Assembly: GCF_014195505.1 (NCBI RefSeq) | Contig: NZ_JACIBV010000001.1 | Location: forward strand, 6,882,001-6,946,000 | Length of the DNA: 64,000 nucleotides | Origin: Nonomuraea dietziae | GTDB taxonomy: Bacteria > Actinomycetota > Actinomycetes > Streptosporangiales > Streptosporangiaceae | Reading direction: 5' to 3' | Part shown: positions 1-11,519 of the stretch, piece by piece | Position numbering within the stretch: the stretch's first letter is position 1 | Layout of the letters: each line of letters opens with the position of its first letter | The notes under the pieces: model-generated | The model's database searches: none | What the model saw: only the letters and a program-made list of their open reading frames with translations | Told to the model about the DNA's origin: nothing | Translations under genes and position numbers: made by a program

Positions 1-346
1 CGCGGGACTGCCCAACAGGGCCCTGTACAGCGCCACCAAGGGCGCGGTCCTGTCGCTGACGCTGGCGATGGCGGCCGACCACGTCCGCGAGGGCATCAGG
101 GTCAACTGCGTCAACCCCGGTACCGCCGACACCCCATGGGTCGGCAGGCTCCTCGACGCGGCCGACGACCCCGAGGCCGAGCGGGCGGCGCTCAACGCCC
201 GCCAGCCGATGGGCCGCCTGGTCTCGGCGCAGGAGGTGGCAGCGGCCATCAGCTATCTGGCGGGGCCCGAGGCCAGCGCCACCACCGGCACGTCACTCGC
301 CGTCGACGGCGGCATGCAGGGTCTGCGCCTGCGTCCGAGCAACTAG
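1..346 (+). CDS. SDR family oxidoreductase, 3' part (5' end outside window)
   Basis: C-terminal ~114 residues of a short-chain dehydrogenase; the frame is open from base 2, so the start lies upstream. The catalytic Tyr-x-x-x-Lys motif (YSATK) is near the left edge, followed by the usual VNCVNPG segment after the active site and a C-terminal TGTSLAVDGG motif typical of classical SDRs. The NAD(P)-binding Gly motif is not in the window. It ends 29 bp before a sugar-binding lipoprotein gene on the same strand, so it probably opens or precedes the same operon. In related clusters for L-fucose or L-rhamnose such SDRs oxidise a keto-deoxy sugar acid or the sugar itself; the substrate here is inference. 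Confidence 0.9.
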   Translation, partial: AGLPNRALYSATKGAVLSLTLAMAADHVREGIRVNCVNPGTADTPWVGRLLDAADDPEAERAALNARQPMGRLVSAQEVAAAISYLAGPEASATTGTSLAVDGGMQGLRLRPSN

Positions 347-375
347 GAATCCACCCCCCATAAAGAGGCGAAATC

Positions 376-1416
376 ATGAAGTTCGGCCCCGTGGTCGCGA
401 GCGCGGCCCTTCTGGCTCTCATCACCGCGTGCGGCTCCACAGAGAGCGGCAGCAGCCCGAGCGCCGCCGCGAGCGGCGCGACCGGCGGAAAGATCGGTAT
501 CGACCACCCGCGGGCCGACTCCGACTTCTGGAACTCCTACATCAAGTACATCCCGCAGATGGCGACCGAGCTCAAGGTCGACCTGATGAACTCGACCAAC
601 TCACAGAACGACGTCGCCAAGCTGGTGGCCAACACGCAGGCGCTGGTCAGCCAGGGCGCCAAGGTCATGGTCATGGCCCCGCAGGACACCGGCGCGATCG
701 CCTCCACGCTCCAGCAGCTGGAGAACAAGAAGATCCCGGTCGTGACCGTGGACACCAGGCCCGACAAGGGCAAGGTCTACATGGTCGTGCGCGCCGACAA
801 CCGCGCCTACGGCACCAAGGCCTGCGAGTTCCTCGGCGAGAAGCTGGGCGGCAAGGGCAAGGTCGTCGAGCTGATGGGCGCGCTGTCGTCGGTCAACGGC
901 CGTGACAGGGCCGAGGCCTTCCGCGAGTGCATGAAGACCAAGTTCCCCGGGATCACCGTCTTCGAGGAGCCGACCGAGTGGGACGGCGGCAAGGCCGCCT
1001 CGATGCTGCAGACCCGTCTGGAGCAGAACCCCGACGTCAAGGGCATCTACATGCACGCGGGCGGGGTCCACCTGGCCCCGACGCTGCAGGTGCTGAAGGC
1101 CAAGAACATGCTCGTCGCCCCCGAGGACGCCAAGCATGTCTTCGTGGTGTCCAACGACGGCATCCCGCAGGAGTTCGAGGCGATCCGCAAGGGCGAGATC
1201 GACGCCACGGTCTCCCAGCCGGCCGACCTGTACGCCAAGTACGCGCTCTACTACGCCAAGGCCGCCGCGGAGGGCAAGACCTTCAAGCCGGGCCCGACCG
1301 ACCACGACTCCACGATCATCCAGCTGCCGAACGGTCTCGAGGACCAGCTTCCCGCCCCGCTGGTGACCAAGGAGAACGTGGACGACCCGAATCTCTGGGG
1401 TAACCAGGTCAAGTAA
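376..1416 (+). CDS. Sugar ABC transporter substrate-binding lipoprotein
   Basis: 346 residues. The N-terminus is a lipoprotein signal (basic start, Ala/Leu core, lipobox LITAC), then a Ser/Ala/Gly linker and a periplasmic-binding-protein type 1 fold of the ribose/galactose class (KIGIDHPRADSDFW, the MVMAPQDTGA segment, the VVSNDGIPQE segment). It should be tethered outside the membrane and deliver sugar to the permease. An AGAGGCG ribosome site precedes the ATG. The stop overlaps the next start as TAATG, so it is translationally coupled to the ATPase. The neighbouring mutarotase and aldo/keto reductase suggest a 6-deoxyhexose such as L-fucose or L-rhamnose, but the sequence does not show the ligand. 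Confidence 0.93.
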   Translation: MKFGPVVASAALLALITACGSTESGSSPSAAASGATGGKIGIDHPRADSDFWNSYIKYIPQMATELKVDLMNSTNSQNDVAKLVANTQALVSQGAKVMVMAPQDTGAIASTLQQLENKKIPVVTVDTRPDKGKVYMVVRADNRAYGTKACEFLGEKLGGKGKVVELMGALSSVNGRDRAEAFRECMKTKFPGITVFEEPTEWDGGKAASMLQTRLEQNPDVKGIYMHAGGVHLAPTLQVLKAKNMLVAPEDAKHVFVVSNDGIPQEFEAIRKGEIDATVSQPADLYAKYALYYAKAAAEGKTFKPGPTDHDSTIIQLPNGLEDQLPAPLVTKENVDDPNLWGNQVK

Positions 1417-2888
1417 TGAAAAATCACGTTGAAGCCCGGAACATCGTGAAGCGCTTCGGCCCAACCGTGGCGCTCAACGGAGCCGGCATCTCCATCAAAG
1501 AGGGCGACACCCACGCCCTCGTCGGCAGGAACGGCGCGGGCAAGTCCACGCTCGTGTCGATCCTGACCGGGCTCCAGCGTCCCGACGAGGGCGAGGTGCT
1601 GTTCTCGGGAGAGGCGGCGCCCCCTCTCGCCGACAGGGACGCCTGGCGCCGGCGGGTCGCCTGCGTCTACCAGAAGTCGACGATCATCCCCGAGCTGTCC
1701 GTCGCGGAGAACCTCTTCCTCAACAGGCAGACCGCCGGCGGCCCGATCAAGTGGAAGGCGCTGCGCGCCCGCGCCCGCGAGGTGCTGGAGACCTACCAGG
1801 TCGACATCGACGCCGACGTGCTCGCCGGCGACCTCGGCGTCGAGCAGCGCCAGCTCGTCGAGATCGCCCGCGCCCTCTCCTTCGGCGCGACGTTCATCAT
1901 CCTCGACGAGCCCACCGCCCAGCTCGACGGCCCCGCCATCGAGCGGCTCTTCGAGCGGATGCGCGCGCTGCGCGAGCAGGGCGTCACGATGATGTTCATC
2001 TCGCACCACCTCGACGAGGTCTACGAGATCTGCCAGAGCGTGTCGGTCTTCCGCGACGCCAGGCACATCAGGACCGCCGAGGTCGACGACCTGCCGCACG
2101 ACGAGCTGGTCTCCGCCATGACAGGCGAGGCCACCGCCACCTACACCTACCGATCGCGTACGGCAGGCACCGGCGTCGTGCTCGCCGCGAAGGGCCTGTC
2201 GTTGACCGGCCGCTACGAGGCGGTCGACCTCACCGTGCGCTCCGGCGAGATCGTCGGCCTGGCGGGCTCGGGCAGCAGCGGCAAGGTCGGGCTGGCCGAG
2301 ACGCTGGTGGGCCTGCGCAGGCCCGACAAGGGGGTGGTGAGCGTGAACGGCACCCCGATCAAGGACGTGCCGTCCGCGCTGAAGGCGGGGCTCGGCTTCG
2401 TGCCGCAGGACCGTCACCACGAGGGCTTCGTCCCTCTGCTGTCGATCGCGGAGAACGCCACGATCCCGATCGCGCACAAGCTCGGCAGGTTCGGCTTCGT
2501 GTCCCCCGCGAGCAGGCGCGCGCGGGCCGTAGAGATGATCAAGGATCTCGACATCAAGACCGAGGGGCCTGACCAGCCCGTCGGCGACCTGTCGGGAGGC
2601 AACGCGCAGAAGGTCGTGCTGGCCAGAGCGCTGGCCGACGACCCCAAGGCGCTGGTGGTGATCAACCCGACCGCCGGAGTGGACGTCAAGGCCAAGCAGT
2701 CGCTGCTCGGCGCCGTCGAGGACGCCGTCGAGAGGGGAGCGGGAGCCGTCCTGGTCTCCGACGAACTGGACGACCTGCGCGTCTGCGACAGGGTGCTGGT
2801 GATGTTCCACGGCAGGGTCGTGAAGGACGTGCCGCGTGGCTGGAGTGACCACGAGCTCGTGGCCGTGATGGAAGGTATCGAACAGTGA
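1416..2888 (+). CDS. Sugar ABC transporter ATP-binding protein (RbsA/MglA type)
   Basis: 490 residues with two tandem ABC domains, the standard architecture of ribose/galactose importers. Domain 1 has a canonical Walker A (GRNGAGKST, about residue 38), signature-like LGVEQRQLVEIARAL and Walker B ending LDEPTAQLD. Domain 2 has a degenerate Walker A (GSGSSGKVG), a good signature LSGGNAQKV, and a Walker B in which the Asp-Glu pair is replaced (VVINPTAGVD), so only one site should hydrolyse ATP well. A degenerate second half is common in this family. It overlaps the binding-protein stop by one base and the permease start by four (GTGA). Confidence 0.94.
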   Translation: MKNHVEARNIVKRFGPTVALNGAGISIKEGDTHALVGRNGAGKSTLVSILTGLQRPDEGEVLFSGEAAPPLADRDAWRRRVACVYQKSTIIPELSVAENLFLNRQTAGGPIKWKALRARAREVLETYQVDIDADVLAGDLGVEQRQLVEIARALSFGATFIILDEPTAQLDGPAIERLFERMRALREQGVTMMFISHHLDEVYEICQSVSVFRDARHIRTAEVDDLPHDELVSAMTGEATATYTYRSRTAGTGVVLAAKGLSLTGRYEAVDLTVRSGEIVGLAGSGSSGKVGLAETLVGLRRPDKGVVSVNGTPIKDVPSALKAGLGFVPQDRHHEGFVPLLSIAENATIPIAHKLGRFGFVSPASRRARAVEMIKDLDIKTEGPDQPVGDLSGGNAQKVVLARALADDPKALVVINPTAGVDVKAKQSLLGAVEDAVERGAGAVLVSDELDDLRVCDRVLVMFHGRVVKDVPRGWSDHELVAVMEGIEQ

Positions 2889-3883
2889 CCACATCGACCA
2901 CCCCGTCCGCGCCCACCGCGGTGAGCGCGGCGGGGCCCAGGCTGAGGCTGACCAGGTTCAGGGACCTGACGCTGGTGCCGGTGATCGTCCTGCTGCTGGT
3001 CGTGGGCGCCTTCGTCGATCCGGTGTTCCTCACCCCCGGCAACCTGACCAACGTGCTGCAGCAGCAGTCGGCGCTCGCGCTGGTCGTGCTGGCCGAGGCG
3101 CTGATCCTGATCGCCGGCAAGTTCGACCTGTCGCTGGAGTCGACGGTCGGCATGGCGCCGGCGATCACGGTGCTGCTGATCCCCGCCGCCTCGGGCGGCA
3201 TGGGCCTGCTGGCGATCCCGATCTGCCTGCTCATCGGCGCGGCGATCGGGGCGTTCAACGGCTTCCTGATCCTGAAGTTCCAGCTGTCGGCGTTCGTCGT
3301 GACGCTGGCCATGCTGATCGTCGTGCACGGCCTGCACCTGGGCCTGACCGGCGGCAAGAGCCTGTTCGAGCTGCCCGAGTCCCTGCTCTACCTGGGCAGC
3401 GCCACCTGGCTCGGCCTGCCGGCCGCGATCTGGATCGCGGGCGTGCTGTTCGCGGTCGGCATCGTGACGCTCGGCTACTTCCGCGTGGGGCGCTCGCTGT
3501 ACGCCATCGGCGGCAACGCCGACGCCGCCCGGGCGGCGGGCATCCGCGTCGAGCGCGTGGTGTGGACGGTGTTCATCATCGGCGGCGCCCTCGCCGCGCT
3601 CGCGGGCATCCTGGAGACCGGACGCCTGGGCGGCATCAGCGCCAACCAGGGCGTGGGCTGGATCTTCATGGTGTTCGCCGCGGCGGTCATCGGCGGCGTC
3701 AGCATGGACGGCGGCAAGGGCACGATCTTCGGCGCCCTCACCGGCGTGCTGGTGATCGGCCTGGTGGAGAACATCCTCACGCTGAAGGGTGTGCCGGGCG
3801 AGTGGAAGCAGCTCGTCTACGGCGTGATCATCCTGGTGGCTCTCATGATCAGCCGGGTGGCCGGCGGGAAGGCGCAGGACTGA
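2885..3883 (+). CDS. Sugar ABC transporter permease (RbsC type)
   Basis: 332 residues, GTG start in a GTGA overlap with the ATPase stop. Strongly hydrophobic with about eight to ten membrane segments; it carries the BPD_transp_2 family pattern, including a loop reading RSLYAIGGNADAARAAGI that contacts the ATPase, and the segment GVGWIFMVFAAAVIGGVSMDGGKG. It forms the membrane channel with the preceding two products. Length is normal for RbsC-like permeases. Confidence 0.94.
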   Translation: MTTSTTPSAPTAVSAAGPRLRLTRFRDLTLVPVIVLLLVVGAFVDPVFLTPGNLTNVLQQQSALALVVLAEALILIAGKFDLSLESTVGMAPAITVLLIPAASGGMGLLAIPICLLIGAAIGAFNGFLILKFQLSAFVVTLAMLIVVHGLHLGLTGGKSLFELPESLLYLGSATWLGLPAAIWIAGVLFAVGIVTLGYFRVGRSLYAIGGNADAARAAGIRVERVVWTVFIIGGALAALAGILETGRLGGISANQGVGWIFMVFAAAVIGGVSMDGGKGTIFGALTGVLVIGLVENILTLKGVPGEWKQLVYGVIILVALMISRVAGGKAQD

Positions 3884-3884
3884 G

Positions 3885-4190
3885 ATGCAGCGGCTGGCGC
3901 TCCGCACCAGGCTTAAGGCGGGCTGCGAGGAGATCTACGACAGGGAGCACGCCACCGTTCCCGCCGAGCTCGAGCGGGCCATGCGCGAGAACGGCGTCCA
4001 CTCCTGGCGGATCTGGAGGGACGGTCTCGACCTGTTCCACTTCGTGGAGGTCGACGACTACGCGGCCCTGCAGGCGGCGATGAAGGACCACCCCGCCGAC
4101 AAGGCGTGGCAGGCCCGGATGAACCGCCTGCTCGACGGCGACTTCGACAAGGACTCCGGCGGGCTCGCGCTGGTCTGGGAGATGGCATGA
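3885..4190 (+). CDS. L-rhamnose mutarotase family protein
   Basis: 101 residues, the size of RhaM (DUF718). It matches the family pattern: a start reading RLALRTRLKAGCEEIYDREH, a central SWRIWRDGLDLFHFVEVDDY strand pair, and a C-terminal LVWEM. The enzyme equilibrates alpha and beta anomers of a 6-deoxyhexose, making the form the next enzyme uses. The ATG lies one base after the permease stop, and its own stop overlaps the next ATG (ATGA), so it belongs to the transporter operon. L-fucose is as plausible as L-rhamnose because the next gene looks like an L-fucose (D-threo-aldose) dehydrogenase. Confidence 0.88.
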   Translation: MQRLALRTRLKAGCEEIYDREHATVPAELERAMRENGVHSWRIWRDGLDLFHFVEVDDYAALQAAMKDHPADKAWQARMNRLLDGDFDKDSGGLALVWEMA

Positions 4191-5116
4191 GCCTCGCACT
4201 GCCCGCCTTCGGCTTCGGCGGCGCGCCCATCGGCAACCTGTTCAGCCCCGTGAGCGATCAGGAGGCTTTCGACGCCGTCGAGGCCGCGTGGCAGGCCGGG
4301 GTGCGCCTGTTCGACACCGCTCCCCACTATGGCCTGGGCCTGTCCGAGCGCCGCCTCGGCTCGGCCCTGGCCGGACGGTCGGGTTACGTGTTGTCGACCA
4401 AGGTCGGCAGGGTGCTGGAGCGGGGTGAGCCCGCGCCCGACACCGAGGGGTTCGCCGTCACCACCGACCTGCACAGGAAGTGGGACTTCTCCGCCTCGGG
4501 AGTGCGCCGCTCCCTCGACGACTCGCTCGTACGGCTCGGCCTGCCCTCGGTCGACCTCGCCCTCGTCCACGACCCCGACGACCACGCCGAGCAGGCCCTC
4601 GCCGAGGCCTATCCGGCGCTGGCCGCCCTGCGCGAGGAGGGAGTGGTGCGGGCGATCGGGCTCGGGATGAACCAGTGGCAGCTGCCGCTGAGGTTCGTCA
4701 GGGAGACCGACATCGACGTCGTCATGCTGGCGGGACGCTACACGCTGCTCGACCAGTCGGGCCTGCCCCTGCTGGAGGAGTGCGCCGCCCGAGGGGTGCG
4801 GGTGATCGCGGCCGGGGTCTTCAACAGCGGCATGCTGGCGACCGACGAGCCAGGCGGCACCTTCGACTACGCCCCCGCCTCCGCGAGCCTGGTGGACCGG
4901 GCGAGGAAGATCGCCGCGGTGTGCGCGCGGTACGGCGTGAGCCTGCCCCAGGCGGCGATCGCGTTCCCCCTTCGGCACCCCGCCGTGTCGTCGATCGTGC
5001 TGGGGTCCCGCAACGCCGGCGAGGTGAGGCGCAACGCCGACCTCGCGGCGCGGCCGGTGCCCGAGGAGGTGTGGACGGAGCTGACGTCGGAGGGCCTGGT
5101 CCGGCCTCCAGGGTGA
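4187..5116 (+). CDS. Aldo/keto reductase, L-fucose/D-threo-aldose dehydrogenase-like
   Basis: 309 residues from the ATG in the ATGA overlap. An in-frame ATG 81 bp upstream is rejected because it lies inside the mutarotase gene and would add a non-family peptide. Aldo/keto reductase barrel: start FGFGGAPIGNL, catalytic Asp-Tyr stretch VRLFDTAPHYGLGLSERRLG, then STKVGR with the catalytic Lys, His in LALVHDPDDH, and a C-terminal SSIVLGSRNAGEV that would bind the cofactor phosphate. The long insert EGFAVTTDLHRKWDFSASGV is typical of the L-fucose/galactose dehydrogenase branch. It would oxidise the imported sugar to its lactone. Last gene of the operon. Confidence 0.88.
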   Translation: MSLALPAFGFGGAPIGNLFSPVSDQEAFDAVEAAWQAGVRLFDTAPHYGLGLSERRLGSALAGRSGYVLSTKVGRVLERGEPAPDTEGFAVTTDLHRKWDFSASGVRRSLDDSLVRLGLPSVDLALVHDPDDHAEQALAEAYPALAALREEGVVRAIGLGMNQWQLPLRFVRETDIDVVMLAGRYTLLDQSGLPLLEECAARGVRVIAAGVFNSGMLATDEPGGTFDYAPASASLVDRARKIAAVCARYGVSLPQAAIAFPLRHPAVSSIVLGSRNAGEVRRNADLAARPVPEEVWTELTSEGLVRPPG

Positions 5117-5135
5117 ACGGGCACGCGGCTCGGGA

Positions 5136-5152
5136 GGAGGGGCGACCCCTCC
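5136..5152 (+). terminator. Hairpin after the sugar operon
   Basis: Perfect 7-bp stem (GGAGGGG / CCCCTCC) with a CGA loop, 20 bp after the aldo/keto reductase stop and before the convergent LigD-like gene. There is no U tract, so it is a probable factor-dependent or bidirectional terminator. Confidence 0.5.
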
Positions 5153-5180
5153 GGCCTCGCGCCGCGCTGCCGGGCGCAGG

Positions 5181-6119
5181 TCAGGAGGAGGGCACGAAGA
5201 CCCAGGATCTCGACTCGCCCTCCTCGTAGGGGGAGTCGATCAGCTTGCCCACCACTCCTGGCAGGCCCTGGTCGCGGGCGGCCTGCCGTACCGGCTGGGG
5301 CTGACCCCGCCACGCGGGCGCGGTCTGCCAGCGGGGGCCGGCGATCTCCAGCGCCTCCAGCGCCGCCCTCCTGCGCAGGTACGGCTCGGCGACCAGCGAC
5401 CTGCCCTCGTCGTAGAGCAGGTCGTAGGCGATGAAGATCTCGGCGCCCGCCATGGTGACGATCTCGCCGTCGAGCACCGCGGTCCTGCTGCCGAACCGCT
5501 CGGCCAGCGGTCTGAGCAGCGGCAGGGTGGTGCGGCCTCCCTCGATCGGGACCAGCGTCCTGCGCCCGCCCCACGCGAACTCGAAGGAGTAGCCGTCGGC
5601 GTTCTTGGGGAGCCTGGTCCTGGTGACGGGCGTCATCGGGGCGAGCTCGGGCAGCGGGTCCCTGAGGCGGGGATCCATGCGATGGATCATCCAGTTCTTG
5701 CCGCGCGTCTGGAAGAGCACGAACCTGCCCTGCGCCCGCTCGCCGTGCAGGACCACCTTCACCTCGCGGTCCGACCACTTCTCCGTCTCGTAGGTGCCGC
5801 GGTCCCAGATCGTCATCGCGCCGCCGCCGTACTCGCCGCGCGGGATCTCGCCCTCGAACGTCGCGTACTCCATCGGGTGGTCCTCGGTGTGCACCGCCAG
5901 GTGGTTGATCGCGGGATCCTCGGGCAGCCCCTTGGGGATGGCCCACGAGGCGAGCACGCCGTCGCGCTCGAGGCGCAGGTCCCAGTGCAGCGACCTGGCG
6001 TGGTGCTCCTGGATCACGAACGTGTCGTCGCCCCTGGGCTCGGGCGGCTGGTCGGGGACCGGCTCAGGGGTCCTGGAAGGGTCTCTCTTGCCTCGGTAGC
6101 TCTCCAGCTTGTCGGCCAC
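5181..6119 (-). CDS. LigD-type 3'-phosphoesterase fused to a degenerate ATP-dependent ligase domain
   Basis: 312 residues, GTG start. Residues ~30-150 are a LigD 3'-phosphoesterase domain, which trims 3' ends during non-homologous end joining. The active-site residues I know from LigD are present: H39 (IQEHHA), H45 and D47 (LHWDL), H81 (TEDHPMEY), plus GEIPRGEYGGG. Residues ~175-310 resemble the adenylation domain of an ATP-dependent DNA ligase (LDGEIV, YDLLYDEG, GVVGKLIDSPY), but the nucleotidyl lysine motif is ruined: FEFAWGGR replaces the family ExKxDGxR, so A182 stands for Lys and G184 for Asp. The last motif is also lost (SWVFVPSS). It should act as a phosphoesterase, not a ligase. No ku or polymerase gene is adjacent. 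Confidence 0.88.
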   Translation of the reverse strand: MADKLESYRGKRDPSRTPEPVPDQPPEPRGDDTFVIQEHHARSLHWDLRLERDGVLASWAIPKGLPEDPAINHLAVHTEDHPMEYATFEGEIPRGEYGGGAMTIWDRGTYETEKWSDREVKVVLHGERAQGRFVLFQTRGKNWMIHRMDPRLRDPLPELAPMTPVTRTRLPKNADGYSFEFAWGGRRTLVPIEGGRTTLPLLRPLAERFGSRTAVLDGEIVTMAGAEIFIAYDLLYDEGRSLVAEPYLRRRAALEALEIAGPRWQTAPAWRGQPQPVRQAARDQGLPGVVGKLIDSPYEEGESRSWVFVPSS

Positions 6120-6129
6120 ACCCGGGGTC

Positions 6130-6588
6130 CTACCCGTTAATCTCGTACCTTGTTGTCCACAGTCCTGGGATCACCTCGACGTCCTCGACCTTGGTGAAGC
6201 CCAGCTTCTCGTAGAGCGTCCTCGCGGGGCCGTTGTCGCGGCCGGTGGAGACGATCACATGCCTGCCAGCCGCCCTGCCGAGCAGCTCGGCCACCAGCGC
6301 CCTGCCGATTCCCCTGCGATGGGCTCGGGGGTGCACGACCAGGCGGTCGATGTCGATCTCCTCCGGCGTCTCCGCCCAGGCCACGGCGCCCACGCACGTG
6401 CCGTCGTCGTCGAAGACGCCCCTCCAGCGCAGGGGTTCGGCGAGCAACTCGTCGAGCGACTCGTGCAGGGGCGGGATGCGGTCGTCGCCGATGAGCTCCG
6501 CCTCCACGGCGTAGGCGGCGCGCTGCAGGTCAAGCAGCGCCTGGTCGGGGTCGAGGTCACGGATCAGCACGACATCAACCTGCCACAA
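6130..6588 (-). CDS. GNAT family N-acetyltransferase
   Basis: 152 residues. The GNAT core is clear: strand 4 IDRLVVHPRAHRRGIGRAL with the acetyl-CoA pyrophosphate loop (RRGIGRA), then TGRDNGPARTLYEKLGFTKVE. It transfers an acetyl group from acetyl-CoA to an amine that cannot be deduced. It ends 10 bp upstream of the start of the phosphoesterase gene on the same strand, so the two may be cotranscribed. A GTG six codons inside (before LIRDLDPDQ) is an alternative start. Confidence 0.85.
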   Translation of the reverse strand: MWQVDVVLIRDLDPDQALLDLQRAAYAVEAELIGDDRIPPLHESLDELLAEPLRWRGVFDDDGTCVGAVAWAETPEEIDIDRLVVHPRAHRRGIGRALVAELLGRAAGRHVIVSTGRDNGPARTLYEKLGFTKVEDVEVIPGLWTTRYEING

Positions 6589-6646
6589 CGGGGACAGACG
6601 CGCAGTCCGATATCTGCCGGTCCGCTGGTTCTCGCCCGACGAGCGC

Positions 6647-7318
6647 TCAGAGAGCCTTCCTCAGCCAGGCCTCGACGCCCGCCACATGGACGATGGCCCA
6701 CGAGCGGGCCACCTCGGGCTGCCGCGAGGCGATCGCCTCGTAGATCGCCGTGTGCTGCTCCTGGGTCTTCTCCATCGCGCCCTCCTGGGTCAGCCCGCGC
6801 CAGATGCGCGCACGGGTCGTCGGGCCCGACAGGCTCTCGATGAACGAGCACAGGACGGCGTTGCCCGCTCCCTGGGCGATGCGCTGGTGGAAGGTGAGGT
6901 CGTTGGCCACCAGCTCCTCGATCGTCGGCTCGGAGGGCAGGGAGTCGAGGACCGCCTTCAGCTCGGCGACGTCGTCGTCGCTCATCGCGGTCGCGGCCAT
7001 CGCCGTGGCGGCGGGTTCGAGTATGCGGCGCACCTCGAAGAACTGGATCACGGTGTCGTCGCGGTGCAGGTCGAGCACGAAGGACATCGTGTCGAGCAGG
7101 AGCCTGGGCTCGAGGCTGGTGACGTAGGTGCCGTCGCCCTGCCGTACGTCGAGGACGTTGATGAGGGCCAGCGCCCGCACGGCCTCGCGCAGCGAGTTGC
7201 GCGAAAGGCCGAGGCGTTCGGCCAGGTCGGCCTCCTTGGGCAGCCTGTCGCCCGGGGAGAGCTCGCCCGAGAGGATCATCTGCTTGATCTTGTCGATGGC
7301 CGCGTCCGTGACCGCCAC
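6647..7318 (-). CDS. GntR/FadR-family transcriptional regulator (FCD domain)
   Basis: 223 residues, GTG start behind a GGGGGA ribosome site. N-terminal winged helix: IKQMILSGELSPGDRLPKEADLAERLGLSRNSLREAVRAL, split here by the usual GntR turns. The C-terminal all-helical FCD ligand domain has the metal-binding pattern FFEVRRILEP, then FHQRIAQGAGN and TQEQHTAIYEAI. FCD regulators usually sense sugar acids or organic acids and repress transport and catabolic genes. A 21-bp palindrome sits 8 bp upstream, so autoregulation is likely. The sugar operon ending at 5116 is a plausible target, but no copy of the site is seen in front of its genes in this window. Confidence 0.9.
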   Translation of the reverse strand: MAVTDAAIDKIKQMILSGELSPGDRLPKEADLAERLGLSRNSLREAVRALALINVLDVRQGDGTYVTSLEPRLLLDTMSFVLDLHRDDTVIQFFEVRRILEPAATAMAATAMSDDDVAELKAVLDSLPSEPTIEELVANDLTFHQRIAQGAGNAVLCSFIESLSGPTTRARIWRGLTQEGAMEKTQEQHTAIYEAIASRQPEVARSWAIVHVAGVEAWLRKAL

Positions 7319-7326
7319 GTAATCCC

Positions 7327-7342
7327 CCTAGACATCGGATGT

Positions 7343-7347
<5 letters not shown>
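7327..7347. promoter_or_regulatory. Perfect palindrome, probable GntR operator
   Basis: The 21-bp sequence has two 10-bp perfect arms (CCTAGACATC / GATGTCTAGG) around a central G. It lies just upstream of the GntR start codon and overlaps the stop codon of the metallo-hydrolase gene behind it. FCD regulators bind short palindromes of this kind, so it is the likely site for the adjacent regulator. Confidence 0.75.
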
Positions 7348-10455
<3,108 letters not shown>

Positions 10456-10527
10456 GCCTTCCACCCTGTCGCCTGCCAGGGGGCGAGGCCAAGTGGCCCA
10501 TTGGCCACAATGTGTAAGGATTGGGCC

Positions 10528-11475
10528 ATGCATCGTGTGGTCGTCCTGGCGCTCGACGGCGTCATCCCGTTCGAACTCAGCCTCGCCTCGCGCATCTTCG
10601 GCACGGCGAGAGGGCGCTACGAGGTGATCACCTGCTCGCTCGACGGCGGGCCCGTGCGGACGGACGCCGACTTCTCGATCGCGGTCGAGCACGACGCGGG
10701 CGTCCTGGCCACGGCCGACACCGTGATCCTGCCCGCCGCCGAGTGGTTCGGCGAGGTCAGGGGGCCCGCCGACCTGCCGCCCGCGTTGATCGAGGCGCTC
10801 TCGACGGTACGGCGGGGCACCCGGATGGTCTCCATCTGCCTGGCCGCCTCCGTGCTGGCGGCTGTGGGGTTGCTCGACGGCCGTCCCGCGACCACGCACT
10901 GGGCGCACGCCGAGCACTTCGAGCGGCACTTCCCCGCGGTCAGGGTCGCTCCCGAGGTGCTGTTCGTCGACGACGGCGACGTGCTCACCTCGGCGGGCGC
11001 CGCGGCGGGCGTCGACCTGATCCTGCACCTCATCAGGCGCGACCACGGCAGCGAGGTCGCCAACCAGGTCGCCAGGCGGTGCGTCGTGCCGCCGTGGCGC
11101 GACGGCGGTCAGGCCCAGTACATCGAGCGCCCGATGCCCGAGCCCTCCTCGACGGGCACCGCCGCGACCAGGACGTGGGCGCTGACCCGGCTGCACGAGC
11201 CGCTCCTGCTGGACGACCTGGCCGACCACGCGCGGATGAGCAGGCGCACCTTCACCAGGCGCTTCAGGGAGGAGGTCGGCATGAGCCCCGGCCAGTGGCT
11301 CATCGGCCAGCGCGTCGAGCTGGCCAGGCGGTTGCTGGAGTCGAGCGACCTGCCGGTGGACCAGGTCGCCGAACGCGTGGGCTTCGGCACCGCAGCCTCC
11401 CTGCGTCAGCACCTGCACGCCGTGGTGGGCGTCTCGCCGCACGCCTACCGCCGCACCTTCGCGGGCCGTTCGTGA
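10528..11475 (+). CDS. GlxA/FtrA-type transcriptional regulator (DJ-1/PfpI domain plus AraC HTH)
   Basis: 315 residues from ATG 10528, which has an AGGA ribosome site; a Met six codons upstream is possible. N-terminal DJ-1/PfpI domain (residues ~1-180) with the nucleophile-elbow segment MVSICLAASVLAAVGLLDGR and ATTHW; C-terminal AraC/XylS domain with two helix-turn-helix motifs (DDLADHARMSRRTFTRRFR, then VDQVAERVGFGTAASLRQH). Proteins of this layout are cytoplasmic regulators whose PfpI part senses a ligand. The divergent oxidoreductase gene 72 bp away is the likeliest target. Confidence 0.9.
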   Translation: MHRVVVLALDGVIPFELSLASRIFGTARGRYEVITCSLDGGPVRTDADFSIAVEHDAGVLATADTVILPAAEWFGEVRGPADLPPALIEALSTVRRGTRMVSICLAASVLAAVGLLDGRPATTHWAHAEHFERHFPAVRVAPEVLFVDDGDVLTSAGAAAGVDLILHLIRRDHGSEVANQVARRCVVPPWRDGGQAQYIERPMPEPSSTGTAATRTWALTRLHEPLLLDDLADHARMSRRTFTRRFREEVGMSPGQWLIGQRVELARRLLESSDLPVDQVAERVGFGTAASLRQHLHAVVGVSPHAYRRTFAGRS

Positions 11476-11519
11476 TTCTTCGGCGCCCGCCGAAGTGATC
11501 CGCTCATACGGTCGAGCCC

